Source: Immersiella caudata
Lineage: Eukaryota > Ascomycota > Sordariomycetes > Sordariales > Lasiosphaeriaceae
DNA length: 64,000 nt
Direction: 5' to 3'
Assembly: GCA_030512335.1 (NCBI GenBank)
Contig: JAULSU010000001.1
Location: 6,758,001 to 6,822,000, forward strand
Shown: positions 1 to 12,042 of the stretch, piece after piece
Layout of the letters: each line of letters begins with the position of its first letter
Position numbering within the stretch: position 1 is the stretch's first letter
Position numbers and translations under genes: made by a program
Notes under the pieces: model-generated
The model's database searches: none
What the model saw: only the letters and a program-made list of their open reading frames with translations
Told to the model about the DNA's origin: nothing

Positions 1-134
1 ACAGCGACGATAACCTCCACCGCCTCGGAACCACGAGCCCTCCTCTCCACTCGCCGACCAGGCCGCCGCCGCCAGCAGGAAACGGGTGAAGCCTCGACGA
101 CAGGTTCCCGCTCTCTCCTCGCGCGTCGCCTGCA

Positions 135-2526
135 ATGGCGGCCCTCACCACCTCGCCGCCGGCGTCCCCGACGAGCCCTCACCGCCGAAAGCCTCTCCCT
201 CTGCCCAACATCACGCCTGTCGAGCGATTCGAGTGGAACGAGAACCTAAAGCCACTGCCTGGTGTGCCCTCGGGCCAATCGCCCAGGTTACGACAGTCGC
301 CGGTGTCCCCCGTCAGAGTCAATTTTAAGCCCGACGACTGGGCACAGCCATCCAACGCAAACATTGAAACGCTTCGGTCGTACGACGCCGCCCCCAGAGC
401 TCCCAGCGTCCTCGACCGCGCCCTGCCCCGGTCCCCAGAGGCCCCGACCCCTCCTCCGCACACGCCCGTCTACGAGCAGGGCGAGGATCGCAGTCGGCAG
501 GGGCCGCAACAAAATGGCCTCCATCTGCCGTATGGGCAACTAGAAGCAGAAAAAACCGCTTCCCCTTCCGGCAGTTCACCAGTTTAAACAGCGCCACCAC
601 ATCGGCGGTCTCGCTAGTCCCGAGCCTGATGACATGAGCTTGAGCGATGTTTCAAGACGGAACGATGTCAACCGACATAGCAGGGAATCCGACACCACCG
701 CGAGCACCTCTCAGCAACCCGCTTCGACAGAGTCGTCGGCCACAACAAGTGCGAGCTCTGTTTCGGGGATCATTGAGACGTCCGATTGCCACGGCAATTC
801 GGAAAATGCTTCGCCTGACAGCTCCATCATTGAGGGTGGCCCAATGCGGTCGGAGTCGGTACCGCAGCTGCAGTACCACCACTCCGCATTTTTCAGTGGT
901 CCTTCAAGTGCGACTTTGGAGCAAGATCCAAGAGCCCAGTCAAATCCAAACTTGGCAGAGAGTGGAGGGAGTATCAATCGCCATCTCACACCTAGCTCGC
1001 ATTTTGGCAGGCGAACCTCCTTGCCTCGTCCCCAGTCGGCGTACTCGATTTACTCTGATTTTGGTCCCCGCGGACGGTCCCCAAATCCTTATGGCGGCTC
1101 GCAAATTCGTGCCCCCTCGGCACACTCAAGGAGGTCTCCGGAAACGAGACCATCCTCAACATTTGCAGACCTCCTGAACGTCCCCTACCCGCAGCCAGCT
1201 CCGGCCCCGATCACGTTCGACAACTCACAACTACGCTCTGCGGTCGGCAACAACGCCTCTCTTCTCAGCGCTCAGAAGACGCTGGAGATGTACAGGCAGA
1301 ATGTCAAGAAGACGAATGACTTTTCCATCCAGTACTCTTTTGCTGTCTTCCTGATTGCCACCGCCCAGGAGCAAGGTCTCGTCCACGAAGAACCCAGGAG
1401 GACGAAAAGTCCCAAGCCCGACTTAGATGGCGCGGCTGGGTCGGGATCTTCTGCACAGGATCTGGTGCGAGAGGCCCGCGCCATCCTGCAGAAGTTGTCC
1501 AACAACGGCTATCCTTTTGCACAGTACTACCTCGCCGATGGCTACGCTTCCGGCTTGTTTAGCAAAGGAAAAGAGGATTACAATTCGGCGTTCCCGCTCT
1601 TCGTCCTCGCCGCAAAGCACGGGCATGCAGAATCTGCGTACCGCACGGCGCTGTGTTACGAGTTCGGCTGGGGGTGTCGGAAAGACCCCGCTAAGGCGGT
1701 GCAGTTCTTGCGTACAGCAGCTTCCAAAAGGCATCCGGGCGCGATGACGAGGCTGGGGAAAGCATGCCTGTCCGGCGATCTCGGCGAGAAGCGGTATAGG
1801 GAAGGCATCAAGTGGCTGAAGCTGGCAGCCGAGTCCGCTGACACCATTTACAATGCGGCACCTTACCATCTTGGCTACCTATACGAGACCGGGTACGGGG
1901 ATGACATCTTTCTGGACGAGAGCTACGCAGCGGAGCTTTTCACGCAGGCCGCCGATCTCGGTCATCCTGAAGCCAACTTCAGGATGGGCGATGCATACGA
2001 GCATGGGAGGCTGAACTGCCCCCGAGATCCCGCGTTGAGCGTGCATTTTTACACTGGGGCTGCCGAGAGGGGCCACTCAGCCGCCATGATGGGTCTTTGT
2101 GCGTGGTATATGGTCGGCGCTGAACCCATTCTGGAGAAAGATGAGGAGGAAGCCTATGAGTGGGCTCGAAGATCAGCTGAACTCGGTAAGCTAGCTGCCG
2201 TCTGGGTGACTAGGGGCTCTTGGCGCCCCTAGAAACCAAGTTTACCTAAAGGAGCATGCGTGCTAACTTAGTCACTAGGCTATGTCAAGGCACAGTATGC
2301 TGTTGGTTACTTCACAGAGATGGGCATTGGTTGCCGCCGGGACATCCTCGAAGCCAATGTCTGGTACGTCAAGGCTGCAGATGCCGGCGACGAGCGAGCA
2401 AAACAACGCCTAGCTGCCATCAGGGCAGCCATCAGCGGAGGCAAGCCGATGGAAGTCGCGCCATCGAGGAATGCTAAGATCAAGAAGGCTGTCGAGAAGG
2501 ACGACAAGGAATGTATAGTGATGTGA
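135..2526 (+). CDS. SKT5: Skt5/Chs4-like activator of chitin synthase III (Sel1-repeat protein, CaaX)
   Basis: The inferred exons are 135-529, 618-2185 and 2279-2526, giving about 736 aa; the first intron is the least certain. The protein has a long Ser/Pro-rich disordered N-terminal half. About seven Sel1/TPR-like repeats follow (roughly residues 425-715), recognisable by A-x-x-L-G-x-x-Y and G-x-x-A-A-x-x-x-F motifs. The C-terminus is CIVM, a classical CaaX prenylation box. In the Skt5/Chs4 family such proteins bind and activate class IV chitin synthase (Chs3 type) at the plasma membrane and septum, and the CaaX box supports farnesylation and membrane anchoring. The ATG at 135 sits in a purine context (caATGG) and starts the open frame. 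Intron 2 has GTAAG, a GCTAAC branch point and TAG. I am confident of the family, but paralogues exist in fungi, so which Chs4-like copy this is remains open. Confidence 0.85.
2210..2232 (+). other. intronic hairpin in the Skt5-like gene
   Basis: A perfect 8-bp inverted repeat (2210-2217 and 2225-2232) with a 7-nt loop lies inside intron 2 (2186-2278). It ends in an in-frame TAG that would close the frame if the intron were kept. Confidence 0.6.
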
Positions 2527-3769
2527 AGAGGGCCTGACACGAGCCTAGACGCCAACAGACAGGCGTCTGTCTGGCTAGATGGAGGATACCCAGCGCGGGA
2601 GCGGGTAATGGATAGTAATCTTCTGCGGTATCAGGATCCGAAGCACAAAGGGATATTCTAGGTCTTAATAAACCGCCATAAAAAGCAGGCGGTGGCGACA
2701 ACGCAACGCAACATTTTCTTTCTCGGTTCGAGGTTTTGGATACCTACAGGGCGGCATCGACTTTGCATAGCATCACGATAGGGGCGAAAACAGAAACGGC
2801 GGTTTATTTCTTGGTTTCATCGCGCGATTGACTTGAGGACCTGAGACTCTCTGAGTCAGCGAGGAGGGGAATCAACGAGGAGAATCGGCGTCGGTGGGCT
2901 GGGAGGCCCAAAACATCACAACTGTATCACTCATCTTTTTCTTCCTGCCGTTCTCTCTCCCACCTTCCCCGGTCAAATCACGCCAGGCAGCAATTCGGTG
3001 GTTCTCCGGTGGATGAGACACTTGAGGAATGAGAATGGGATTGGGTGTTACTCAGCGGGATGGGCTCTTATCTCTGGTGCAGTGGTGAGATAGACGGAGA
3101 AAGACGGAGAATCGTTTCAGAGAAAGCAAACTGTACATAGCAGCTGCAGAACGGGAAGATACTAATGCAGAGTTCGGGTTCATTTTTCGCGGTGTTGAGC
3201 GTTTGTTGTGCTTGGCAGGAGGTGAACGAGTCGCGTTGAGGGACAGGACACATGACGTCTCGCAAGAATGGCAACCAACAACCAACAACCAAGTTGGACG
3301 GGAGCACCCGCTAAGACGTCATGTGTGACGGTGGATAAACGCGACACCCGCCTGGTAAAATAAAATAAAATAAAATAAAAAGGTTGGTCTTGTTATGGAT
3401 GAGACTTATCACATAGGTACGAAGTTATGTCCCCAACGGTCAGACCCGCCACACGACAAGAATAAGCATAAAATAAAGACCTCTATGGCATCAACACCGC
3501 CTCTAAAGCAAAAGCGCATCGTACATGGGTACGCACATACATACATAAATACGTAGAAACGGACATCGCGTGGTATATGCAAGACAAGACAACAGCAGAG
3601 AAGAAATGCGGCAAACAACGATTTCATCAGAACAACCGGCCGGACAACGCCACGCTTGGAACAAGAAGCCAAAGCCAAATTTACACCTTCCATCCATCCA
3701 GCTCCGTGTACTATATAAGCGCGGCCGCTGCCGCTGCGGCCGAACAAACAAACATTGACTGCGCCCCTC
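2527..3769. other. intergenic, convergent 3' regions
   Basis: This gap separates the stop codons of the convergent Skt5-like and sugar transporter genes and should hold both 3' UTRs. Apart from a short A-rich microsatellite I see nothing; the small ORFs have no domain or codon signal. Confidence 0.6.
3357..3380. repeat. (AAAAT)n microsatellite
   Basis: Four complete AAAAT units followed by a partial fifth, in the 3' intergenic region. Confidence 0.9.
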
Positions 3770-5654
3770 TCAAAGATGTTTCAGCTTCGTGGTCCTGTAA
3801 GCAGCCATCAGAGCGGCGAGGGCACCGATGAACATGCAAACGGCAATAGCGTTAGGCCCATCGGGGTTGCTCGTCTCGTTGGGTTGTGCATCGTGGGCCA
3901 GCTCGGGGCTTTTCCCTGGCTCGAGAATAGAAAAGACGAGGGTGCTCATGAAGGTGGCAATAAACTGGGGAAGGGTGGTGAAGATGTTCATAATACCGAA
4001 ATAGACGCCGCTGAGTTCACCAGTGTTGTTACCCAGGCTCCCGAGTTCGGCATCGTGGTCGACGCGGAGGGTATCGCGCATTTCAATGCTGGGGAGGCGG
4101 CCAACCGAGAGACGGCGGTAAGGGACAGTACCGTTGAGGCCGTCGACGGAAGGGTCGGGGGCACCGCTAAGTTTGTTGACTTCGACGCCGAGGAAGGTAG
4201 AAGGCGCCCACTGGGCAAGACTCCAAGGGATGCCGCAAAATGCGACAATGAGGGTGGCGCTGTGAATGGAGCTGGCGAACGGGGTCAAGAACATGGCAAA
4301 TGCGAAGAGAAGATGACTAATGATCCAGGCCGTCAGGAGGTCGGGCTTGATCTTGTTGAGCTTTTCGATCCAGTGGGCGATGCTGGCGGGTGGTCTGTGG
4401 GTGAAGGTGCTGTCTTCAGGGGCCGCGATGAGCGTTGGCATGATCCATGCACTGATAAACGTCACAGCCGAGTAGACGGTCAGGGCAGTGCTGCCGATGC
4501 GGCCCATGTCACCGAGCGCATCATTAGATTCCTCGACGGCGTCCGGCCTGTCGTGGCGGAAGTACATCTCACCAACCCAGGTGCTGCTGTAAACAAGAAA
4601 TGGGAACCAGGCGATCCACGCCCAGAAAACAGCATAGCAGATGCCCTTGATCCGTGGGGGAAGCGTCAAAAGCGTCGACGTGATCTGACGGAACACCTTG
4701 AACTGGCCTTTATCACGGCTCGGGTCTTCACGAACCGAGACAAGCACTCTCTCCGAGACGGCCCAGCAGGTGATGGCCGAGCTTGTCAGGATACCCAAGG
4801 CAGCAATCACGGTGAGCTGCTTGAACTGGCTGTCTCCTAGCCGCGTGCCAAAGAGGCTGATGAGATCGACTGCGCCCATTGCATAGCCGATGATGTGGCC
4901 GAGTGAACCCATTCGACTCGCTATCCAAGGTTAGAGTCCGGACCAGGTAGATATGCAAGCTGCTAAAGAGACTTACTCCACGAGGCCCCAGTTTGCTGCT
5001 TGGTTATTGGGAGGGTGTCTACAACAAGACTCCTTGAACACGACATGACTGCAGGTTTGTCAATACGCCATTCCAGTACCAAGCGGGGAGGCTGAAGTAA
5101 ACTCACCGCCGTTGATGGCAAAGTCAGTTGCATAAAGGGACAAAACAGCGGCAACAATAGTGGCTGTCCTGGAGGATTCTTCACCCTCGACAAATGAAGC
5201 AACAATCTCCTTTGTGAAACCGAGAGATAGGAGCCCCAGGGCAACAATAATAGAGCCGATGGCAATGACAGGCCTTCTCCTCCCAAATCTTGATGTTGAC
5301 TCGTCGGCGAGCACACCAACAATAGGCTGCACTATCAGACCAGACAACGGACCAGCAACCCATACAAGGGATGTCTGGCCCTTCGTCAAGCCAAGAGACA
5401 GAAGGTATGGAGTGCAGTCTGCGAGGTACCAGTCAGTTCGCAGCCTAATACATGGCACGTGAGGGACTACCTTACATGTCATCTCAACACCCCACGTGAA
5501 GCTATAGACGGAACCATTAGCAACGAGGCCCCGATTGACGGCTTATACCAAGGTAGAAGACGAACGTTATTCCTACGGATACGCATGTCAACAGAGCCAT
5601 GCGCATCGTCTCAGAACTCCCCTTCACGCTCGGTTTCCCCGTCCATGTCGACAT
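3770..5654 (-). CDS. GPH/SUT-family sugar (sucrose or alpha-glucoside)/H+ symporter
   Basis: Inferred exons on the minus strand are 5654-5566, 5501-5476, 5418-5107, 5048-4977 and 4920-3770. Together they give exactly 550 codons (549 aa), normal for this 12-TM family. Key signatures assemble across splice sites: GITFTWGVEMTYCTPYLLSL across exons 1-3, then GPLSGLIVQPIVG, then the cytoplasmic loop SRFGRRRP between TM2 and TM3. Such proteins (fungal Sut1-like) are plasma-membrane proton symporters for maltose or sucrose; the substrate cannot be read from sequence. The second exon is only 26 nt, and the first donor reads GTTCGT, a poor consensus, chosen because it alone restores the conserved motif. 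The first in-frame ATG is at 5654; codons upstream are open but begin with GTG, so an additional 5' exon is possible. Confidence 0.85.
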
Positions 5655-7485
5655 GGCTGTGGCTATCTGCGCGCGGCCGCGATCGCCTCCGCTATCTGTG
5701 ATGTCGCTGTCCCAATCCCCCACTGCACCAGCAAGCTGGGCCGCCCTCTCCCGGGAGGGAGTATCTCTTGACGCGGGATTCTCTCGGCTCGCTGAGGGCG
5801 TTCGCGCAAGGTCTAATGCGGCAGATCTAGAAGCGCCGTAATCAGTCAGCCGGACGGCGACAGGGACATGAGCGGTCTCTATTGCGCCTGGAGACGAATC
5901 CGCTTGTTCTTACCGGCATCAAATTGGCAGGCAATTGCTGTCGGCCCACAGCAGCGAGCGAGATGGGGTGCGCCCCCAGGCGGGAGGCCAATTGGCCTGA
6001 CGAGCAACGCCGTCCGTCGTCGCACGAGATCGACGTCGTTTGGAGCGCTGTGCGACAGCCGTCGGGATCAAGGACTGTAGGGGGTCTGAGAAGATAAGTC
6101 TGCGATAACGAGCGAAGTCAAACTGGCGTTGCCGAGGTCGAAATTATTAAACACGGTCTAGAATCTGTGCCTTTTCTGGGGATTTGCGAAACTTGAGCTA
6201 CCCAAGCGTTTATAACAGCAGATGCAGATTGGATGGATGAAGCGCATGCGAAAAAAGGGGCGTGTGAGTGACGTATCCTCAAGCGCAGATTTACAGGGGT
6301 CTTGATCGCCAGTCCCCTGCCAATCCTCCCAGACGGGCGCTAGAGCTTTGGTACTATGTCCTGTAAAGCAACGATGAGTACATAATACTACTCATTTGGC
6401 TTGGGAAAGCACCCGAAACACGACGACAGGCAATGCCAACCCTTCATGCCGCGAATATGGGCCGCGCCTGGCGCCTTTCGGTCCAGAAGCCCGGAAGAGC
6501 AGAGCACGGAGGGTCTTTCGACATTCAGCTGCAGTTGAGTCCTGTCACCAAAACCAGGCCCTATCTTATCTTCGACCATTCAGCCCTAGCCAATGCAAAC
6601 GTGCGAGAACTTCGAAAGTAGGAACCAATGGGCAACGGCTTCGCACCAAGCGGGGTGGAGGTGGGATGGACCGTCCGACGTTGAACGCACTTTGAAGAGG
6701 GCCTAGAACCCGGTAAAGACGCTAGAAACGGCGGATATAACCCAGCAGATAAACCATCGTCTGGCCGAACCCGCTGCGGGCACCCGGCGCTGACGGGGCT
6801 GAATGACAGCATGCTTGTTGACGACGAAATGCTTCTTCGTTGGGGCTGCCCCGCCATCCCCCACCCTCCGATGTCAGAGGCGACCCGGAGCGAGGGGCAA
6901 CCCGGACCAGTCACCAGCTCCGATTCACGGAACGTGGACACAAAAACTCAACTTGAACGTCGACTGACGAAGGCTCAGATGCCGGTTAATTCTGCGGTAT
7001 CCCGATCCCACATCAACGCGCTGCTACCATAACCATTGTAACAAATCCGCGACCAGCCATACAGCTTCTGCAGAAACGAGGTCTTTTAGTGTGAGTCTGC
7101 CATCCGCCGTGACCCCCTTTCCCGGCATTGCGCCGTGGGGTGCATCCAAACTGTCACCCCGCCACTGCACATATTCCTCATCTGCGAAGCACTAACTGAC
7201 GGCTGCAGCCGCCACCCCTTTCGCAATTCAAAGCACGGCTCTTGACGCGCGACATCCGCCTGGCCACAGCGGAGCCTGACCCGACCCGACCGTCCTGCCT
7301 TAAGCGGCTTCCGTCCTATACTCCCTCGCCTCTCACAACCGTGCCGTCCTGGTTCGGTGACACCCCCGGCCATGGATCTGGTAAATTCGTCGGTATCCCC
7401 CATTCGTCAATCCCTCCTCCCTCTCCTTCACCTTACCCCTTCCCTCTCTCTCTGCCCTCGCTCATAAGCACTTTTCCCTACCGCA
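5655..7485. other. divergent promoter region, transporter / HIS1
   Basis: About 1.8 kb between two divergently transcribed genes. Several short ORFs are present, but none shows a recognisable domain or a splice-consistent structure. The 200 bases before the HIS1 ATG are pyrimidine-rich (CCCTCTCC-type tracts), as is common at fungal transcription start regions. Confidence 0.5.
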
Positions 7486-8618
7486 ATGGCAACACCAGAG
7501 CTGATCTCCCTGCAAAGTCTCGAGGGCCGTCTCCTCTTCGCCGTACCCAAGAGTGAGTCACCCATTTGCCTCCTTTGCCAGCGCCAGAACTAACCACCAC
7601 CCTCAAACAGAGGGTCGCCTCCTCTCCGCCAGTCTCAACCTCCTCGAGGGTGCCGACATCCAGTTCAAGCGGGAGAATCGACTAGATATTGCCCTCGTCA
7701 AAAATTTGCCTATTGCCCTCGTCTTCCTACCCGCTGCAGATATCCCCACTTTCGTCGGCGAGGGTCGCGTAGATCTCGGAATCACTGGCCTCGACCAAGT
7801 ACAGGAGCATGATGCCGGTGTACGGGAGCTGACCCGCGCCCGGCGCCTCAGCAACGAATGGAGCCCCGACCCAAACGCCAAGTCCCAGGGGTGCGAGACT
7901 GTCATGGAGCTGGGTTTCGGCGCGTGCCGTCTGCAGGTCCAGGTGCCAGCGAAGGGCGAGTACGCCGAGAGCAAGGACCTGATCGGGAAGAACATCGGCA
8001 CGAGCTTCGTCCACCTGGCGAAGGAGTACTTTGCGCGGCTGGAGGCTGAGAAGGAGGGTATCACAAACGGCGATTCGGGTGCCTACGCCGGCAGGAAGCT
8101 CCGTACCAAGATTATTGAGCTCAGCGGGAGTGTTGAGGCGGCGTGCGCGCTGGGCGTTGCGGATGGTATCGTGGATCTTGTTGGTGAGCAGCTTCCTTCA
8201 TCCCTCGAGAGTTCTTCTCCGCTGACCATACCCCTGTACAGAATCCGGCGAAACCATGAAGGCTGCCGGCCTCAAAGCTGTTGACACCGTAGTTGACTCT
8301 TCCGCCATTCTCATCAAGTCCAAGGCTCCCTCCAACCCCGCCGTGGTCGATCTAATCGCCGCCCGCATCGGCGGCGTCATCACCGCCCAGAAGTATGTCC
8401 TCTGCCAGTACAACGTCCCGCGCGCGAAACTCCAGGAGGCGACCAAGATCACCCCTGGGAAGCGCGCTCCCACAGTTACGTCGCTCGAGGAAGAAGGGTG
8501 GGTTGCTGTGAGCGCAATGGTGGAGAAGAAGCGGATTGCGCCGGTTATGGATGATCTGACGCAAATTGGGGCTACGGATATTTTGGTTTTGGATATTCAC
8601 AATACTAGGAGCAGTTAG
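7486..8618 (+). CDS. HIS1: ATP phosphoribosyltransferase (histidine biosynthesis, step 1)
   Basis: Exons 7486-7552, 7611-8183 and 8242-8618 give 339 codons (338 aa). The enzyme condenses ATP with PRPP to phosphoribosyl-ATP, the committed step of histidine synthesis. The HisG catalytic domain begins with VPKKGRLLSASLNLL across intron 1 and includes DLGITGLDQVQE. The PRPP-binding stretch ELSGSVEAACALGVADGIVD runs into ESGETM across intron 2. The last ~100 residues match the HisG C-terminal regulatory domain, so this is the long, hexameric, histidine-inhibited form. The start ATG has a good context (gcaATGGC), and the upstream ORF at 7242 is in another frame. Intron 1 begins inside a TGAGTCA motif (separate entry). 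Identification is firm. Confidence 0.96.
7554..7560 (+). promoter_or_regulatory. TGAGTCA, candidate CPC1/GCN4-type site
   Basis: A perfect palindromic bZIP recognition heptamer overlaps the 5' splice site of HIS1 intron 1, 68 bases after the A of the start codon. Histidine genes are classical targets of general amino acid control, so a functional site is plausible. However, the motif contains the common donor GTGAGT and may be coincidental. Confidence 0.35.
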
Positions 8619-9720
8619 ATGTGATATTGGGAAGCTAAGGGGGCATACATAGCGTTTCCAAAAATCCATGGGTTGGGCGTCATGGACGTTGCGTTTGTGA
8701 AAGGTTGTTGGAAAGTGGCGGAGAACCATCAGCATGGCTGCGTCTAGATTGGGTTAGTATGCAAGCGAGAAACTCAAATATCGTGAGGTTCTGATCAAGA
8801 TATCAACTCGATTCTACCAGGGAATTTGTGACCTTCCCCACGGGTTATGCAGACCTATGTGAGTCAGTTCATGCCAGGATAAAAACCGCTTCCAGCACTG
8901 GAGAATGTTCCCTTACTTCGGGGATTCAGACTGGACCCAGTATATTCCGTGTATAACGAAATACAGCCTTACCGGATAGCTAACCCCTTCCAAATACTTT
9001 CGGTTAGGTTTGAGCATGTTCGGGCAAATGTGTCAAAATTGTATTTAAGTCCAGTCAAAACCCCTTCGGCTCACTGCATCTAACCCCGTTAGAACCCCGT
9101 TAGAGCTCCGTTGCAAGGGCGTCGTAACCCAGTTGAACCAAGATGACAACCCGGCAACAGGCAGAAAAGACACCTAGTTGATGAATGGTCTTAGGCATTG
9201 GGAAGCGGGTTATACACTGTGTTGACAGCCTTGGTAAACATGCTAGAGCTCCTATTTCAGGTGCTGACACGCCGTAGTACGTTTGAAGCGGGACATTCGG
9301 ATATCAGCTGATGTATTTATTGGCTATGTAATCCTACCCTCCTAAAGCGAGGCTTTGTACCGCGTACGCACCCTGATCCATTGCACACCCGTCCTTTAAT
9401 CCAGCATCTTGTTCAAGTATCTAAACCCGCGGGCGCACACTCTGAAGCAATTGTCAGATCGAGATGCAAATTAAAGACGCCCAGACAAGTAAAGACGCAA
9501 GCAAAACACACTCAAACTCGGCATATGTATATTATACCGAATCTGCTTGGATGCACCTCACCACTGGAACGCCACCCGGGGAGGCAGATACTCAAAAATC
9601 AAAGAAATGTCTCTTGAATGGAGACGATACCTCCCTCCTATCCGGTATCCCAGAACGCCTGTGAAGAAAAACATAGAATACATGTGAAAATTAAGTAGGT
9701 ACACCAGCGGTGGAAGAAAT
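8619..9720. other. intergenic, convergent 3' regions
   Basis: Lies between the HIS1 stop and the stop of the minus-strand Src1-like gene. It carries a perfect 11-bp tandem pair (9082-9103) and otherwise nothing I can identify. Confidence 0.5.
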
Positions 9721-12042
9721 CTAGTAAATCGGGCGGCTCTCCTCCCATTTTCGATGCCCGGCAGCCCGCTCAGCCATCTCGCCGGATGGTTTTTCCTCCT
9801 CCGACTCGCCTTTGACGTCTGGACCAAATGAAACACGGGCGCTCTTTCGTCGGCGTGAACTCCCTCCCTCGGTGATAGCAGCCCGACTAGGGCCAATCCA
9901 CTCCCAGGCTCGACCGACCTCGCCGTTATGGCTCTCCCGCTGCCCAGTGCGGACGTTGCTATTCTGTTCAACAACTGCGCGCACCCGCTGCCAGAGACGG
10001 TCACGGTCGGCCAAGCTATGCATCGACCGCAACACGTCGTCCCGCAGATTGGGGAGGAAAAGGAAGGCATCATCATCGCCATCTTCGAACGCGAGCTCCT
10101 TTTGGTTGGCAAGGCGCTCAAGGACTTGGTCAACGAGAGCGGGGACCTTGGCGGCCAGAGCCCGGTTGGTCTGGAAGCGACGTTGCCCATACAAAACGGA
10201 CAGCAGGAAGACTACTAGTCCGCCAATGCTGAGTCGATGTCGAGCCAGTCCGAGTTTGAGGGAGCGCTGGATTGCGCAGGTGTACGAAAGGCGAGCGAGA
10301 GAGGTGGATGATAGTCTGGTGGTAGGAAAACCAGCGGCACCTCCGGTTCTATGGGTTCGGCGATGGGTCTGGTTAGTCAAAGGTCAGATACTGATGTGCG
10401 AAAATGCGTACAGTTGGAATAATGAAATAAATCAAAAGTTTCAACTCGTGCATCGCGCAGACTAATAGGTGGATGGGAATACTCACTCGTCAACCGGAGG
10501 CTCAACTTCCTCAACTTGAACTTCTTCTCTGGCCTTGACTTCTCCTATCGCCGCAGTCCAGAGGTCATCAAACTCCTCGGCGTTCATCCGCTTGCTCCGC
10601 TTTTGGCCGAGGACCTCCTTGAGCTCCTCCTCTTCCATGGAAGGACTGTCCACCGGCGCGCCTTCCGGCTCAGCAGGCTCACCACATTCAAACTTGGCCC
10701 TTCGGTCTCGCAGTTCCTCAACTGTTTTATCAGCAACAGCCTGTACCCGGCGGACCTTCTCACCATCGGGCTCACAGGTTGGGGGAAGAGGAACGAGACC
10801 GCCCAGAGAGAGTGGATGAGGCTTCAGAATGAAGTCGGGTTCACAGCGAACCGTGAAATCCTCGTAACAGTAGGCGTGCGGAGGGCAAGGTTCGCACTCC
10901 GGCTCAACAAACGACATCACCCACTCAGGGACTTTGACATCGGCGCTTTCGAGCCCAACCTTGGAAGCGAGCTCAGCGGCCCAGTCTGGAAGTTGGACAC
11001 TGGCGGGAATGAGCTGCCCAGGATCGCGGCCAAGTCCACAGTATCCGACTGCCACCTTCTCTTGCCTGTACCAAGCCGCGTATGCGACGAATAACGTCGT
11101 TGACAGCACCCAGATGGGTGTAGACAGGGCCGAACCCCGCTTAGCTGGGCGAGCCTTTCTGCGAGCGAGCGCTAGTTGCGGGTTGGCTTGCTCCTCTTGG
11201 TCGAGAGCCAACTGCTCCTCCGGTGTGAACTCCTCGCCTGGCTCGATGTACGCTGATGGTGGTTCGGGTGTCTTGCGACTCGAGATACGGCTAATCGGCA
11301 TCTCGAAGGACTTGGATACGGTGTCGAACCCGTGGTGATCGTCGTACGTCGGCCCGTCGGTGCGCCTCCTTCCAACCGATGGAGTTCTGCTCAACTTGCC
11401 TGACTCCATGCCGGTTGTCTTCCTACGATTGCTAGGGGTCTTGATAGGGGCGGGTGGCGAGCTACCTCCGCTCTGGAAAGGGTTATCACTGCTGAAGACG
11501 CCTTCGGTTTCGGGCGTGCGCTTGAAGAAAGACTCCTCCTCAGGCGGCTCTAGCTTGGGTGCTGGTGTTGACCGCTGGCTCCGTCTCCCTGACCGCAATG
11601 TGTCGACGGTCTCTGTATCTGACGTAGGTGCAAGCTGGGTGCTCGCAGATCGCGACTGCCTTTTGCGGGGACTCTCGCGCAACGGTGCTGGCTCGGGGTC
11701 TACCGACTCGCTCTTCACCCTGGTGCTTTTTCTCGGTGACCGAGCACGAGAAACTGATGGAGGCGGTCGCATCAGATCCTCGTCGAAGTCGGTGCTTGTC
11801 GTGCTCTGGGAGTCAGCATTGGTGATACCCATGCTGGACCTCTTGGCACGCGCGCGAGCGGCAAGAATCTTCTTGGATTGTGGAACGACATGGTCGTTAA
11901 ACAGGTCAATCAGATCCTGCTTTTTTGCCGTGGCCGGGTACTGAACATTGTGGGTGACGAGGATTGATCGCAAACGCGGGACAGTCAGCGACTTGGGGTC
12001 GAAGCCGTCAAGCAGATAATCAACGCTCTCTGTGTCAGACAT
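9721..12042 (-). CDS. SRC1: Src1/Heh-like inner nuclear membrane protein (HeH domain, Man1-Src1 C-terminal domain)
   Basis: Exons 12042-10487 and 10348-9721 on the minus strand give 728 codons (727 aa). Residues ~13-50 form a HeH/LEM-like helix-extension-helix domain (LTVPRLRSILVTHNVQYPA). A Ser/Arg/Lys-rich linker with several basic clusters follows, suiting nuclear import. TM1 lies at about residue 302-322 (VLSTTLFVAYAAW). A Cys-containing lumenal domain (CEPCPPHAYCYEDF) comes next. TM2 is at about residue 557-575 (GGLVVFLLSVLYG), followed by a winged-helix tail ending near GEVGRAWEWIGP. This is the Src1/Heh1/Heh2 architecture, which tethers chromatin and rDNA or subtelomeres to the nuclear envelope. 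The acceptor at 10349 was chosen because the nearer TAACCAG acceptor leads to a stop, while this one keeps the Man1-Src1 frame. Confidence 0.9.

Noticed and set aside
3755..4840. 361-aa plus-strand ORF
   Set aside because: Shadow of the sugar symporter's last exon.
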